This document shows positions 19,060-31,399 of a stretch of 52,000 nt of DNA, in pieces. The notes under the pieces were generated by a model. It saw only the letters and a list, made by a program, of their open reading frames with translations. It searched no databases and had not been told where the DNA came from. The stretch is taken from positions 1 to 52,000 of the forward strand of contig JANYKS010000071.1 of assembly GCA_025358125.1 (NCBI GenBank). The letters run 5' to 3'. The first letter of the stretch is position 1, and each line of letters begins with the position of its first letter. The stretch is from Actinomycetes bacterium (GTDB lineage: Bacteria; Actinomycetota; Acidimicrobiia; Acidimicrobiales; Ilumatobacteraceae). The position numbers were made by a program, and so were the translations under genes.

Positions 19060-20586
19060 ATGACCCGCGGGGAGGATTCGTCGAACGACCCGGAGGGTCA
19101 CGACCGCACGATCCACGCATTGCCCGGTCGACCGACGCACGAACTCGACGGCGCTGGTTTGGAGGAAATCGGAATCGTGCCGTGGCCGATCCTGCTCCGG
19201 CGCAAAATCGCCAAGACGGTCGGCATCGATCGCCGCTGGGCCCTGCTGCTCGTCGTCCTCTCGGGGTTGTTCACGGTGGCGTTCACCATCACGATCCTGG
19301 TCGTCTCGCTGAAGGACATCGCCACGGAGTTCCACACCACCGAAGCGGTAATGAGCTGGAGCATCACCGGTCCGATGCTCGCCTTCGGAATCGTCGGGCC
19401 GGTCTTCGGCAAGGCGGGTGACCAGTGGGGTCACAAGCGGATCTTCGTCGGTGGTCTGTTCGGTGCCGGGATCTTCGCTGCGCTCACCGCGCTGTCGTGG
19501 GACTCGTTGTCGATGATCGCGTTCCGCACCCTCAGCGCGACGGCAGGCGCTGCCACCGGGCCGTCGACGATGGCCTACATCAACCGCCTGTTCGCGCCGG
19601 AGGATCGGGTCAAGCCATTGAGTTACTGGAGCTTCGTCAACGCCGGGGCACCGGTGATCGGCGTGGTGGCCGGAGCGAGCCTGGTCGAAGCCGTCGGGTG
19701 GCGAGCGATCTTCATCGTCCAGGCGCCGCTGTGCTTCATCGGCGTCGCCGCTGCCCTCTGGCTGCTGCCCGACACCGAACGGGCCGAGAAGGTGAAGTTC
19801 GACATCGCCGGATCCGTCACGCTCGGGCTGAGCGCGGCCTCGCTGTTGGCCGGCATATCGCAGGGGTCGACGTGGGGGTGGGCCAGTCCGCTCACGATCG
19901 CGTGCTTCGCCACGAGCGCGCTCGGCACGCGGTTGTTTTTGTCGGTCGAGCGCCGCGCCGAAGCGCCGTTGCTGCCGTTGCACTGGCTGCGCACCCGAAA
20001 TATTGCCCTGCCAATCGTCAGCCAGGCGCTCGCCAACTTCGCCTATATGGGCGGGTTCCTGTTCGCGCCGCGACTGCTCGAGAACGTGTTGGATCTCCCA
20101 AAAACCGAGATCGGCAACATCGTGATCGCGAGGCCGCTGACGTTTGCGCTCATCGCGCCACTGGCCGGCTACGCAACGATTCGCGTCGGCGAGCGGGTCA
20201 CGGGGGTGTTCGGGGGGTTGTGTGTCGCGGCCTCGATGATGATCTTCGCCGGGATCACGGGGCATTCTTCCGTGCTCATCGTCGTTGTCGCGCTCGGCCT
20301 GTCCGGAGCCGGCGTCGGCGTGTCACTGCCGGCGCTCACATCGCTCGTGGCCAACGCCGTCGACGATGCCAACCTCGGTGTCGCCGGTGCGATGCAACAA
20401 CTCGCGTCCCAGATGGGCGCAGTCCTCGGCTCCGTCGTGATGACCACGATCCAGGTCGCCCGCGAATCAACCGGCCTCACCTCCTCCTACAGCGCCGCAT
20501 TCATAGCTGCCACAGCCGTGGCGCTGGCCGGGGCCGCCGCAGCGCTGTTCGTCCAACCCAGCAAACGCGACCCCCGAACGACCTGA
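19060..20586 (+). CDS. MFS transporter (multidrug-type)
   Basis: 508 aa from the ATG at 19060. About 60 polar residues precede the first membrane helix (WALLLVVLSGLFTVAFTITI). The motif A region GKAGDQWGHKRIF lies after helix 2, as expected for the major facilitator superfamily, and about 12-14 membrane segments follow. Similarity in layout to drug-proton antiporters (DHA families) suggests efflux, but substrate is not determinable. An open stretch upstream to 18883 is antisense to the previous gene. The large opposite-strand open frame over this gene is a GC-content shadow. Confidence 0.85.
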   Translation: MTRGEDSSNDPEGHDRTIHALPGRPTHELDGAGLEEIGIVPWPILLRRKIAKTVGIDRRWALLLVVLSGLFTVAFTITILVVSLKDIATEFHTTEAVMSWSITGPMLAFGIVGPVFGKAGDQWGHKRIFVGGLFGAGIFAALTALSWDSLSMIAFRTLSATAGAATGPSTMAYINRLFAPEDRVKPLSYWSFVNAGAPVIGVVAGASLVEAVGWRAIFIVQAPLCFIGVAAALWLLPDTERAEKVKFDIAGSVTLGLSAASLLAGISQGSTWGWASPLTIACFATSALGTRLFLSVERRAEAPLLPLHWLRTRNIALPIVSQALANFAYMGGFLFAPRLLENVLDLPKTEIGNIVIARPLTFALIAPLAGYATIRVGERVTGVFGGLCVAASMMIFAGITGHSSVLIVVVALGLSGAGVGVSLPALTSLVANAVDDANLGVAGAMQQLASQMGAVLGSVVMTTIQVARESTGLTSSYSAAFIAATAVALAGAAAALFVQPSKRDPRTT

Positions 20587-20618
20587 CCCGCGCATCAAGC
20601 AGCTTGCTGGCCTGGTTC

Positions 20619-20638
20619 CCGACTGCCTTCGGGGTCGG
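20619..20638. terminator. Hairpin between convergent MFS and SCP2 genes
   Basis: CCGAC and GTCGG arms enclose an inner CC-TTCG-GG stem with a stable UUCG-type tetraloop. It sits in the 60-bp gap between two convergent genes, where a shared terminator is expected. No T-run follows on either strand, so it is only a candidate, possibly a rho-independent terminator of the U-less actinobacterial kind. Confidence 0.35.
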
Positions 20639-20646
20639 TGCGCGGT

Positions 20647-21054
20647 TTAGGAGGTGATGCCCTTGATTTCCTCGGCGATCGCTTTGGAGGCGTCGTCGGT
20701 GGGCATCGCGGTCTGGAGCGCCATCATCTTCATCATGTCGCCCTGGACCTTGATCTTGCCGCCCATGAACGCCTGCATCGCGGCCGCCTGGTCCTGATCG
20801 ACGAACAGTTTGCGGGCAGTGTCGTAGTCGGTGGTGACGGTGACGTCGGGGGAGTCCAACTCGCCGAGTTCCATGACGACGTCGCCGGACGAAGTATCGA
20901 TGTAGCTCTTGACCGTGCCATCGCCGAACGGTGCCGCGGTGATGACCTGATTGACGCGGATCGATTGGGTGACCTTGGACGTCTGGCCTTCGTATTTGGC
21001 CCGGATGGCCTTTGCTTCGGCCATCCATTCGTCGGACAGAAATGGGTTTGGCAT
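20647..21054 (-). CDS. SCP2 sterol/lipid-binding domain protein
   Basis: 135 aa. The pattern DVTVTTDYDTARKLFVDQDQ followed by AFMGGKIKVQGDM is characteristic of SCP-2 domains, which bind sterols, fatty acyl-CoA or other lipids in a hydrophobic tunnel. The protein is essentially the single domain with a short N-terminal extension, and has no signal peptide, so it acts in the cytoplasm. It is divergent from serA with a 179-bp intergenic region. Ligand unknown. Confidence 0.87.
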   Translation of the reverse strand: MPNPFLSDEWMAEAKAIRAKYEGQTSKVTQSIRVNQVITAAPFGDGTVKSYIDTSSGDVVMELGELDSPDVTVTTDYDTARKLFVDQDQAAAMQAFMGGKIKVQGDMMKMMALQTAMPTDDASKAIAEEIKGITS

Positions 21055-21108
21055 TGATCCCCCTGCTTTGTTGTGAACGTCGCCGACGCTATCTCAATCG
21101 GCCCGGAC

Positions 21109-21134
21109 CCGGCATGCCGGAGCCGGTATGCCGG
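21109..21134. promoter_or_regulatory. Pair of 12-bp palindromes upstream of serA
   Basis: CCGGCATGCCGG at 21109-21120 is a perfect palindrome; CCGGTATGCCGG at 21123-21134 repeats it 14 bp later with one change. They lie between the divergent SCP2 and serA genes, about 100 bp before the serA start. Two phased near-identical palindromes are suggestive of a tandem operator, though single 12-bp palindromes are expected by chance about a dozen times in this window. Confidence 0.35.
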
Positions 21135-21233
21135 GAAGTCAAGCGATCGCAGGAGGCCGCGGTGCCGGACGACCCCTTCACAAAACGTTCAAACCGCTGG
21201 GCGGAACCCGACCGCCGGAACAAGGATGATCGC

Positions 21234-22794
21234 ATGTCTCGTATTCTGGTGACCGAAGAAATCGCCGATGGCGGCCTCGATCGGCTTCGTGGCGCCGGCC
21301 ACGTGGTCGATGTCCAGCTCGATCTCGATCAGCTGCTGACCCACATCGTCGGCGCTCATGCGCTGATCATCCGCTCCGCAACCCAGGTCACGGCCGAGGT
21401 GCTCGAGGCGGCGAACGATCTGATCGTGGTCGGCCGCGCAGGTATCGGCCTCGACAACGTCGACGTCGAGGCCGCGACACGGCGTGGGGTGATGGTGGTG
21501 AATGCGCCGCAATCGAACATCATCTCGGCCGCCGAGCACACCATGGCGCTGCTGCTGGCCCAGGCCCGCAACGTGGCGCAGGCCAACGCCGCCCTCAAGG
21601 CTGGGCGGTGGGAGCGGAGTCGCTGGGAAGGTGTCGAACTCGCTGACAAGACTCTCGGCATCGTCGGTCTCGGCCGGATCGGCAAACTCGTCGCCGATCG
21701 GGCCAAGGCGTTCGGCATGCGCCTCGTCGCGTACGATCCGTTCGTGTCGGCAGACCGGGCGCGGCAGATGGGTGTCGAGCTGCTGACGCTCGATCAGCTG
21801 GTGGCAGAGGCCGACTTCATCACGATCCATCTTCCCAAGACGAAAGAGACGACAGGCCTGTTCGGCCGCGACCTATTGCTCAAGGCCAAGCGAACGCTGC
21901 GAGTGATCAACGTGGCTCGCGGCGGCATCGTCGACGAAGACGCGTTGGCGGAAGCGATCCGTGACGGCGTGATTGCGGGTGCTGCACTCGACGTGTTCTC
22001 GAAGGAGCCGATCACCGAGTCCCCGCTGTTCGCGCTGGACTCCGTCGTCGTGACACCGCACCTCGGCGCGAGCACCCGCGAAGCGCAGGACAAGGCCGGC
22101 GACACGATCGCCGACATGGTCCAGCTCGCACTCGCCGGCGAATTCGTGCCGTTCGCGGTCAACATCAACGCGGCGGAGGCCAACGAGACGCTCCGCCCGT
22201 TCCTGCCCTTGGCCGAGCGCCTCGGCCGGTTGTTCGCGTCGCTCGTCGGTGGGTCGCCGACATCGCTCGAGTTCTGTGCTGAGGGCGAGATCCGCCGGCT
22301 ACGACACGCGCATCCTCACCCTCGCCGCGCTGAAGGGCTTCTTCGGGGCCCACAGCGACGAGCCGGTCACCTACGTGAACGCGCCGCAGTCGGCCAAGGA
22401 CCGCGGCGTCGATGTGCGCGAGGTCAACTGCACCACGTCCGCCGACTACGTCAACCTGATCACGCTCGCGGGCGGGGGGCACTCGATGTCGGCAACGCTG
22501 ACCGGCCGGCGCAGCGAGCAGCGCATCGTGAGCATCGACGACCACACCTTCGACGTACCGCCGACCGACTACATGTTGATGGTCACCAACGACGACCGCC
22601 CAGGGGTCATCGGCGTGGTCGGCACGCTGCTCGGCGCAGCCGACGTCAACATCGCCGACATGGATGTCGGCCGGGCGCAGACACCCGGCACGGCAGTCAT
22701 GTTGATCGCGCCGACGGCCGAAGTGCCGACCAACGTGGTCGAGAATTTGCGCGGGGCCCCCGGCATCCTCAGCGTCGACGTGTTGTACGGCTGA
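21234..22794 (+). pseudogene. serA: D-3-phosphoglycerate dehydrogenase, interrupted by a +1 frameshift
   Basis: Starts at the ATG 21234 (MSRILVTEEIADGGLDRL). The first frame holds the substrate and NAD domains: GLGRIGKL dinucleotide site, NVARGGIVDEDAL, and TPHLGAST with the catalytic His. At 22292-22293 an extra C shifts the frame: reading EGEI continues as nonsense, whereas the next frame resumes at once with AGYDTRILTLAALKGFFGAH. The remainder of the intervening domain and the C-terminal ACT domain (VTNDDRPGVIGVVGTLLG) are intact to the TGA at 22794. Removing one base gives a normal 519-aa long-form SerA, the first step of serine synthesis. The event is in a CC run: sequencing error or a very recent mutation. 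Confidence 0.88.
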
Positions 22795-22828
22795 GCCTCG
22801 CTGGCACGAGTGACGAAGTCGTGGACGG

Positions 22829-23647
22829 CTATCCGGCGCTGACGAGGCGGATCTCGTCGCGTGTCGCTGTGGCAACAGCCAACGCGGCTTGGGCAAAGTC
22901 CTCGCCGCTGCTTGCGTAGAGCACGGCTCGCGAGGAGTTGATCACGAGGCCGAGCCCGGTGCTGTCCTGGCCGGCCTGCACGGTTGCGGCGACGTCGCCA
23001 CCCTGCGCGCCGACTCCCGGCACCAGCAGCGCAAGGTCACCGACGATGTCGCGCACGACGCCGATCTCGGCGGGGTGGGTGGCGCCGACCACGAGCCCGC
23101 ATTCGCCGATCCGGCTCCACTCACCGGCGACGCGCCTGGCGATGTGGGTGTACAGCGGCGCGCCGTCGACGTGCAACGACTGGAAGTCGTTGCTACCCGG
23201 GTTGCTGGTGCGGCAGAGGATGAACGTGCCCTTGCCCTCGTGGCGAAGGAACGGCTCGACCGAGTCGGTGCCGAGGTACGGATTGACCGTGACCGCGTCG
23301 GCGCCGTAGCGGACGAAGGCCTCGTTCGCGTAGTGCTCAGCCGTCGGGCCGATATCGCCGCGCTTGGCATCGAGCAGCAGCAGATGGTCGGGATAGGCCT
23401 CGCTGATGTAGCGGCAGATGTGTTCGAGTTGGGTCTCGGCCGCCTGCGAGGCGAAGTACGCGATCTGCGGCTTGAACGCGCAGGCCACCGGTGCGGTCGC
23501 ATCGATGATGGCGGTGCAGAACAGTTCGATCCAGTCGGGGCGACCCCTGAGCGAGATGGGTACCCGGTTTGGGTCCGGGTCGAGTCCGACGCACAGCATC
23601 GAGTTCCTCAGCCGCCACGAGGTGTTGAGCTTGTCGTGGAATCCCAT
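22829..23647 (-). CDS. pyrF: Orotidine 5'-phosphate decarboxylase (type 2)
   Basis: 272 aa. It makes UMP in the last step of de novo pyrimidine synthesis. The catalytic block is DAKRGDIG, followed by VNPYLGTDS, and the phosphate-binding [10 protein letters not shown], typical of the longer type 2 (Mycobacterium-like) enzymes. I choose the ATG at 23647, which overlaps the stop of the ferredoxin gene (TGATG), instead of the ATG further upstream at 23680. It is convergent with serA (34-bp gap). Coupling to a ferredoxin is unusual, since PyrF needs no redox partner. Confidence 0.95.
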   Translation of the reverse strand: MGFHDKLNTSWRLRNSMLCVGLDPDPNRVPISLRGRPDWIELFCTAIIDATAPVACAFKPQIAYFASQAAETQLEHICRYISEAYPDHLLLLDAKRGDIGPTAEHYANEAFVRYGADAVTVNPYLGTDSVEPFLRHEGKGTFILCRTSNPGSNDFQSLHVDGAPLYTHIARRVAGEWSRIGECGLVVGATHPAEIGVVRDIVGDLALLVPGVGAQGGDVAATVQAGQDSTGLGLVINSSRAVLYASSGEDFAQAALAVATATRDEIRLVSAG

Positions 23648-23838
23648 CAGCCTTCGACGGTGATCGCTCCCGTCGGGCACAGGTCGACGGCTTGCTCGAC
23701 CTTCTCGCGCAGCTCCTCACCGGGCTCCTCTTGAAGGATGTACAGGTAGCCGTCGCTGCGGACCTCGAACACTTCGGGGCACGTCTGCATGCATGAGCCT
23801 GTTGACGCACAGACGTCGAAATCGACCTTGACCTTCAT
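23647..23838 (-). CDS. Small single-cluster ferredoxin
   Basis: 63 aa. Cysteines are arranged [15 protein letters not shown] near the N-terminus with a fourth in CPTGAI near the C-terminus, as in the small 3Fe-4S/4Fe-4S ferredoxins that often serve cytochromes P450. Four cysteines are present, so a 4Fe-4S cluster is possible. AAGGAG sits 5 bases before the ATG at 23838. The stop overlaps pyrF. No P450 or oxidoreductase is adjacent, so its partner is elsewhere. Confidence 0.87.
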   Translation of the reverse strand: MKVKVDFDVCASTGSCMQTCPEVFEVRSDGYLYILQEEPGEELREKVEQAVDLCPTGAITVEG

Positions 23839-23860
23839 CGCTGCTCCTTGAGGTTGCGGA

Positions 23861-24229
23861 TTACGCCTTGGCCCGACGGTAGCCGTCGCGCTCGGCCGCC
23901 TCCGCAGTGGTATAGCATCGTTCGGCGACGGTCCGCTGATACGAGCGTCCCTGCGGCAGGTGATAGATGTGGCTGTTGTCATTGGCCTTGACGGGATAGC
24001 CATCCGGGCACCGGCCATCGACGGGCGCGACCCAGTCGGCCTCCGGTGCCGCGGCGGCGTGCGCCACGATCACATCGGGCCTCGTTGCGCCAGAGTTGAA
24101 CGGCGGCCACTGCTGCGACGCGCTCGGAACCTTTGCCCCGTTTCGTCGTTTGGCCATCACGCTGTACACCGCGCCCGCGCCACCGCCGGCTATCAGCACC
24201 AGGACCAGTCTCTTCATCCAACGACGCAT
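23861..24229 (-). CDS. Membrane-anchored sunset-domain protein
   Basis: 122 aa. An N-terminal hydrophobic segment (LVLVLIAGGGAGAVYSVMA) anchors it; the C-terminal 50 residues read CPDGYPVKANDNSHIYHLP, then YQRTVAERCYTTAEAAERDGYR. This spacing (PVKxN...YHxP...Y...CY...EAxxxGYR) matches the sunset domain found in many actinobacterial surface proteins. Function unknown, probably extracytoplasmic. Two starts are possible (24229 and 24217). It is 22 bp upstream of the ferredoxin on the same strand, so the ferredoxin and pyrF may be co-transcribed with it. Confidence 0.72.
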   Translation of the reverse strand: MRRWMKRLVLVLIAGGGAGAVYSVMAKRRNGAKVPSASQQWPPFNSGATRPDVIVAHAAAAPEADWVAPVDGRCPDGYPVKANDNSHIYHLPQGRSYQRTVAERCYTTAEAAERDGYRRAKA

Positions 24230-24304
24230 CGTCCCACCTTAGTTGTGGCGCCGAACGGGATGCGCGGAGCCGCCACCGGACCGGCCCGAGTCGCAGCTGT
24301 TCGG

Positions 24305-27763
<3,459 letters not shown>

Positions 27764-27767
<4 letters not shown>

Positions 27768-27943
27768 TCAGCCGACTCCAACACCAATTCGGCAAGCTCG
27801 GCCTCGATCGCGGCGACGCCGTCGGCAGCCATCAGGCTCTGCCAGTCGTACGCGATGCCCTTGCGGCCGGCCGTGGCGGTTCCATCGGCCTGGTTCGTGG
27901 CGCATTGGTCCGTGCTGTATTGGTTCGTGGTGTATTGGTGCAT
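27764..27943 (-). CDS. 59-aa small protein coupled to homospermidine synthase
   Basis: The ATG at 27943 has GGAAGG 9 bases upstream. The N-terminal third is MHQYTTNQYSTDQCATNQ, encoded by 15-bp tandem repeats; the C-terminal two thirds (GIAYDWQSLMAADGVAAIEAELAELVLESAE, here described not aligned) looks like a short helical protein ending in an acidic amphipathic helix. Its TGA overlaps the hss ATG. It may be a real small partner of the enzyme or an upstream ORF that tunes hss translation. No family recognised. Confidence 0.6.
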
Positions 27944-27944
27944 G
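27891..27944 (-). repeat. 15-bp tandem repeats in the small ORF before hss
   Basis: Units 27891-27905, 27906-27920 and 27921-27935 with a partial fourth to 27944 share a plus-strand pattern TGGTYCGTG followed by variable bases. They encode repeats of (Y/C)-(S/T/A)-T-(N/D)-Q. A period of exactly 15 keeps the frame. Confidence 0.9.
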
Positions 27945-28085
27945 TCGGGTTTCCTTCCGGGCGTCGTTGCCAGGGAATTGGGGAGTTCGATCGGTTTCCT
28001 TTCTGCCCGGCCTCTGGTGATCGCGGGTCCGACGCAGCCGGGAGAATCTAACGAGACATTTCGAGCGCGGCTACTCACTGATTCG

Positions 28086-28811
28086 TCAGACGGAAACGGC
28101 TGACTCGTCGGTCAAAGTGACTAACCAGGTCAGCAGTTCCCGGCACAACTGTTCGCGGTCCAGATCGAGCGCTGCCACGTGCCCGCTGTTGGCCAACCGC
28201 AGCCGGGTCACGGGTCCGACTGCCACAGCGCCAAGTGCGTCGGCATTCGCGGGATCGACGACCGCGTCATGGTCACTCGAGACGATGAGAAGGGGGATCC
28301 GCAGGGCCGGCATCAACTCGTGCACCATTGCCGAACCGATGCCGAGTTGGAGAAGGGAATGCAGCGGCAGCTCCGAGTATGCGGTGTCGTGGGCAGTGCC
28401 GTCACGAATATCCGGCGCGCCGGCCGGCTGCATCGTGCGGCCCCGGCCGAGCAGGTACTCGAGCTGCTCGGTGGCATCGGGGTCCGGCGGCAGCACGAGT
28501 GGATTGATGGCAGCCACGCCGCGCACATGCGAGTGGGAAGCAGCGACCTGCAATGCCAGCGTCGCGCCCATCGATTGCCCGACGATTACGATGTCATGGC
28601 AACGCCTGGCGAGGTCATCGGCGAATCCCGTGACGGCGGCCACCCAATCGGACCAGGTGATCCCGTAGAGGTCGGCTGGGGTCGAACCGTGCCCGGGCAG
28701 CATCGGTGCCACCGTCGCGTACCCGGCGCCGTGCGCGGCGGCCGTCAGCGGCAAGACGCTGTGCGGCGTGCCTCCGAGGCCATGCAGACAGAGCACCCCG
28801 ACGGTGCTCAC
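28086..28811 (-). CDS. Alpha/beta hydrolase (carboxylesterase/monoacylglycerol lipase-like)
   Basis: 241 aa from a GTG at 28811. The oxyanion-hole motif is LHGLGGTP, the nucleophile elbow is GQSMGA, the acid is in SSDHDAVVDP and the His in NSGHVAALD. The small cap domain and overall length resemble Geobacillus carboxylesterase Est30 and bacterial monoacylglycerol lipases. No signal peptide, so cytoplasmic. Its start overlaps the stop of the upstream PLP enzyme (bases 28808-28811), indicating one operon. Substrate unknown. Confidence 0.87.
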   Translation of the reverse strand: MSTVGVLCLHGLGGTPHSVLPLTAAAHGAGYATVAPMLPGHGSTPADLYGITWSDWVAAVTGFADDLARRCHDIVIVGQSMGATLALQVAASHSHVRGVAAINPLVLPPDPDATEQLEYLLGRGRTMQPAGAPDIRDGTAHDTAYSELPLHSLLQLGIGSAMVHELMPALRIPLLIVSSDHDAVVDPANADALGAVAVGPVTRLRLANSGHVAALDLDREQLCRELLTWLVTLTDESAVSV

Positions 28812-29995
28812 GAGATCGGCTGGAGTGCCTGGTGGAAATCGGCGACGAGATCGTTCGGATCCTCGAGGCCGACCGAGAGGCGCAGCAACCCTGGCGTGAT
28901 GCCGGCCGTCAGCTGCTCATCGGGCGTGAGGCTCGCGTGGGTCGAGGTTGCCGGATGACAGACAAGCGTCTCCGGCCCGCCGAGCGATGTGGCGACGAGC
29001 GCGATGCGGAGCTGGTCGAGCAGCGACGACGCATGGGCCTGACCGCCGGTCACCTCGAACGCGAGCACCGTGCCACTGTGCGACATCTGCCGTTTGGCGA
29101 GTTCGTACTGCGGGTGGCTCGCCAACCCTGGGAAATGAACGGCCTTCACGTACGGGCTCGCCGTCAGCTCTTTCGCGAGTTGTAGCGCGGATCCGGCCTG
29201 ATGGGCGGTGCGCACGGCCAGGGTGCGAATGCCGCGCAGCGCGTTGAGGGCATCGGCCGGTGACGGCGTCGCGCCGTGCAAGACGCCGTAGCCCCAGATC
29301 TCGTCGAGCAGATCGCTGTTGCCGGCGATCACGCCGAGCGTTGCATCGTTGTGTCCTGCGATGCCCTTCGTCGCCGAGTGGATGACGAGGTCGACGCCGT
29401 AGCGCAGCGGCTGTTGGCCGAGTGGTGTGGCGAACGTGGAGTCGACCACCGTGAACGGACCCTCGATCGCGCCTACCTCATCGAGATCGACGAGTTCGAG
29501 CAGCGGATTGGACGGTGTCTCGGCGAGTACGACCATCGTGCGGCCGGGCTCCACGGCGGCCGCGAATGCGCCGGGCTTGGTGCCATCGACGATGGTGAGA
29601 TCGATGCCGAAGCGGCGACACGGACCCTGCAGGAACGCGAGCGTGCCGGCGTACAACTGCCGCTGGGCGACGATGTGGCTGCCGGCCCCGCACAGCGCCA
29701 GGATCGTGGTGGTCAGCGCGCCCATCCCGCTCGCGTACGCAAGCGCGTCTTGCGCACCCTCCAACGAAGCGATCGCCTCTTCGAACGCGCGAACCGTCGG
29801 GTTCGCATAGCGAGCGTAGAACTCTGCCGACCGCTGGCCGGTGGCTCGCCTGCGGGCGTCGACCAGACCCGACGACACCCAGGTGCTCGACGCCCACAGC
29901 GGCGTCGCCAACGACGTACCGTTCGCCCCGCGTCCGGCCGTGATGGCAGTAGTTGCCGGTCGGCGTTCGGGGTCGTCACTGACGTCGTCGTTCAC
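28808..29995 (-). CDS. Cys/Met metabolism PLP-dependent enzyme
   Basis: 395 aa from a GTG at 29995. The PLP-lysine is in HSATKGIAGHND, with YARYANPTV and YASGMGA upstream, all typical of the cystathionine gamma-synthase superfamily. It could be cystathionine gamma-synthase, a beta- or gamma-lyase, O-succinylhomoserine sulfhydrylase or methionine gamma-lyase; these cannot be told apart by eye. It is followed by a coupled alpha/beta hydrolase and is divergent from the DEAD-box helicase with a 56-bp gap. Confidence 0.88.
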   Translation of the reverse strand: MNDDVSDDPERRPATTAITAGRGANGTSLATPLWASSTWVSSGLVDARRRATGQRSAEFYARYANPTVRAFEEAIASLEGAQDALAYASGMGALTTTILALCGAGSHIVAQRQLYAGTLAFLQGPCRRFGIDLTIVDGTKPGAFAAAVEPGRTMVVLAETPSNPLLELVDLDEVGAIEGPFTVVDSTFATPLGQQPLRYGVDLVIHSATKGIAGHNDATLGVIAGNSDLLDEIWGYGVLHGATPSPADALNALRGIRTLAVRTAHQAGSALQLAKELTASPYVKAVHFPGLASHPQYELAKRQMSHSGTVLAFEVTGGQAHASSLLDQLRIALVATSLGGPETLVCHPATSTHASLTPDEQLTAGITPGLLRLSVGLEDPNDLVADFHQALQPIS

Positions 29996-30051
29996 GGAAC
30001 AAGATTAGGCCGGGCCGCGCCGGGCGAGAAAGCGCCATTTGCTGCGTTCCA

Positions 30052-31356
30052 ATGGATATCCTTGGAACCAACATGCCTGACCTCCCAGCCCGTCTCGGTG
30101 CTGGCCGCGCTCGGAAACGTCGTCCGCACAAGCCAATTGACGACCACACGCCCGAGCATCGCGAGCCTTCCCCAGCAATCTCCCCCGTCTACACCCCCAC
30201 CGGATTCGCCGCCATCGGCGTTCCCCCCGACATCGACGCGGCACTCGCCGCAGCCGGCTTTTCGCAGCCGTTCGCGATCCAGGCAGAGGCGATTCCGGTC
30301 GCGATGACGGGCGCCGACGTGTGCGGCCGGGCCCGCACCGGTTCCGGCAAGACCCTCGCGTTCGGTATTCCGCTGCTCGCCAGACTCAGCGCCAAGGCCG
30401 AGCCGAACAAGCCACGCGGCCTGATCCTCGTCCCGACCCGTGAACTCGCGCTCCAGGTCGCCGAAGTGCTCGAACCCGTTGCCAAGGCGTGCGGCCAAGG
30501 CGTACTCGCGGTATACGGAGGGTCCTCGCGTCACCGTCAGATCGACGTGCTCAATGCCGGAGTCGAGGTCGTTGTTGCGACCCCATTGCGCCTCATCGAT
30601 CTTCTCAAGAACAACGAACTCGACCTCGATCAGATCGAGGTGCTCGTGCTCGACGAGGCCGACCGGATGGCCGACGACGGTTTCACCCCGCAGGTCGAGT
30701 GGATCTTGCGCAAGATCACCGGGCCACACCAGACGATGCTGTTCTCGGCAACGCTCGACGGCGATGTCGGCCATCTCGTGCGCCGTTATCTGCACGAGCC
30801 GGTCGAGATCTCGATCGATCAGCCCACCGACACGGTCGGGACGATGTTCCATCTGTTCCTGGCCGTGCACCGGATGGACCGGGACAAGGTCGTCGCGTCG
30901 ATCGCCAGTTCGTTCGAGCGCGTGATCCTGTTCTGCGGCACCAAGCGAATGTGCGACCGCGCCACGGAGGCGCTCCAGGACCTCGGCGTGCGGGCGATGG
31001 CGATCCACGGAGACCTGCCCCAGCCATCGCGTGAGAAGGCGCTGAAGCGCTTCACCACCGGCGAGATCGCGGTACTCGTTGCCACCGATGTCGCAGCCCG
31101 CGGCATCGACATCGACGGCATCGGCGCGGTCATTCACTACGAACCGGCGCCGGACGGCAAGGCCTACCTCCACCGCAGCGGCCGCACGGCTCGCGCCGGG
31201 CGCAACGGGTGGGCTGTCACCCTCGCCGAGTACAACCAGCAAGTTCAGTGCACAGTGCTCCAACGTGCCCTGCGGTTGCCGTTCACGAAGCCGATCGAGG
31301 TTTTCTCGAACAATTCCAAGCTGCGCAACCTGAGCGAGTTCGAAACGCTCGTCTGA
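30052..31356 (+). CDS. DEAD-box RNA helicase
   Basis: 434 aa. Motifs in order: Q motif (FSQPFAIQ), motif I ARTGSGKT, Ia PTRELA, II DEAD, III SAT, IV LFCGTK, V ATDVAARGID, VI HRSGRTARAG. A basic N-terminal extension of about 45 residues (GRARKRRPHK) may bind RNA. It ends soon after the helicase core, without a long RNA-binding tail. Likely acts in RNA decay, ribosome assembly or cold adaptation. Alternative start is the ATG at 30073. Confidence 0.94.
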   Translation: MDILGTNMPDLPARLGAGRARKRRPHKPIDDHTPEHREPSPAISPVYTPTGFAAIGVPPDIDAALAAAGFSQPFAIQAEAIPVAMTGADVCGRARTGSGKTLAFGIPLLARLSAKAEPNKPRGLILVPTRELALQVAEVLEPVAKACGQGVLAVYGGSSRHRQIDVLNAGVEVVVATPLRLIDLLKNNELDLDQIEVLVLDEADRMADDGFTPQVEWILRKITGPHQTMLFSATLDGDVGHLVRRYLHEPVEISIDQPTDTVGTMFHLFLAVHRMDRDKVVASIASSFERVILFCGTKRMCDRATEALQDLGVRAMAIHGDLPQPSREKALKRFTTGEIAVLVATDVAARGIDIDGIGAVIHYEPAPDGKAYLHRSGRTARAGRNGWAVTLAEYNQQVQCTVLQRALRLPFTKPIEVFSNNSKLRNLSEFETLV

Positions 31357-31399
31357 CGCGGTACGTCGACGACGCGGTCACGGACAACGCCGTGTCGTC

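Noticed and set aside
17752..20265. Very long minus-strand open frame (837 codons) across the MFS gene
   Set aside because: Only its last 209 codons (the NERD gene) look like protein; the rest is Arg/Asp/His-rich and antisense to a clear transporter. It is a GC-driven shadow.
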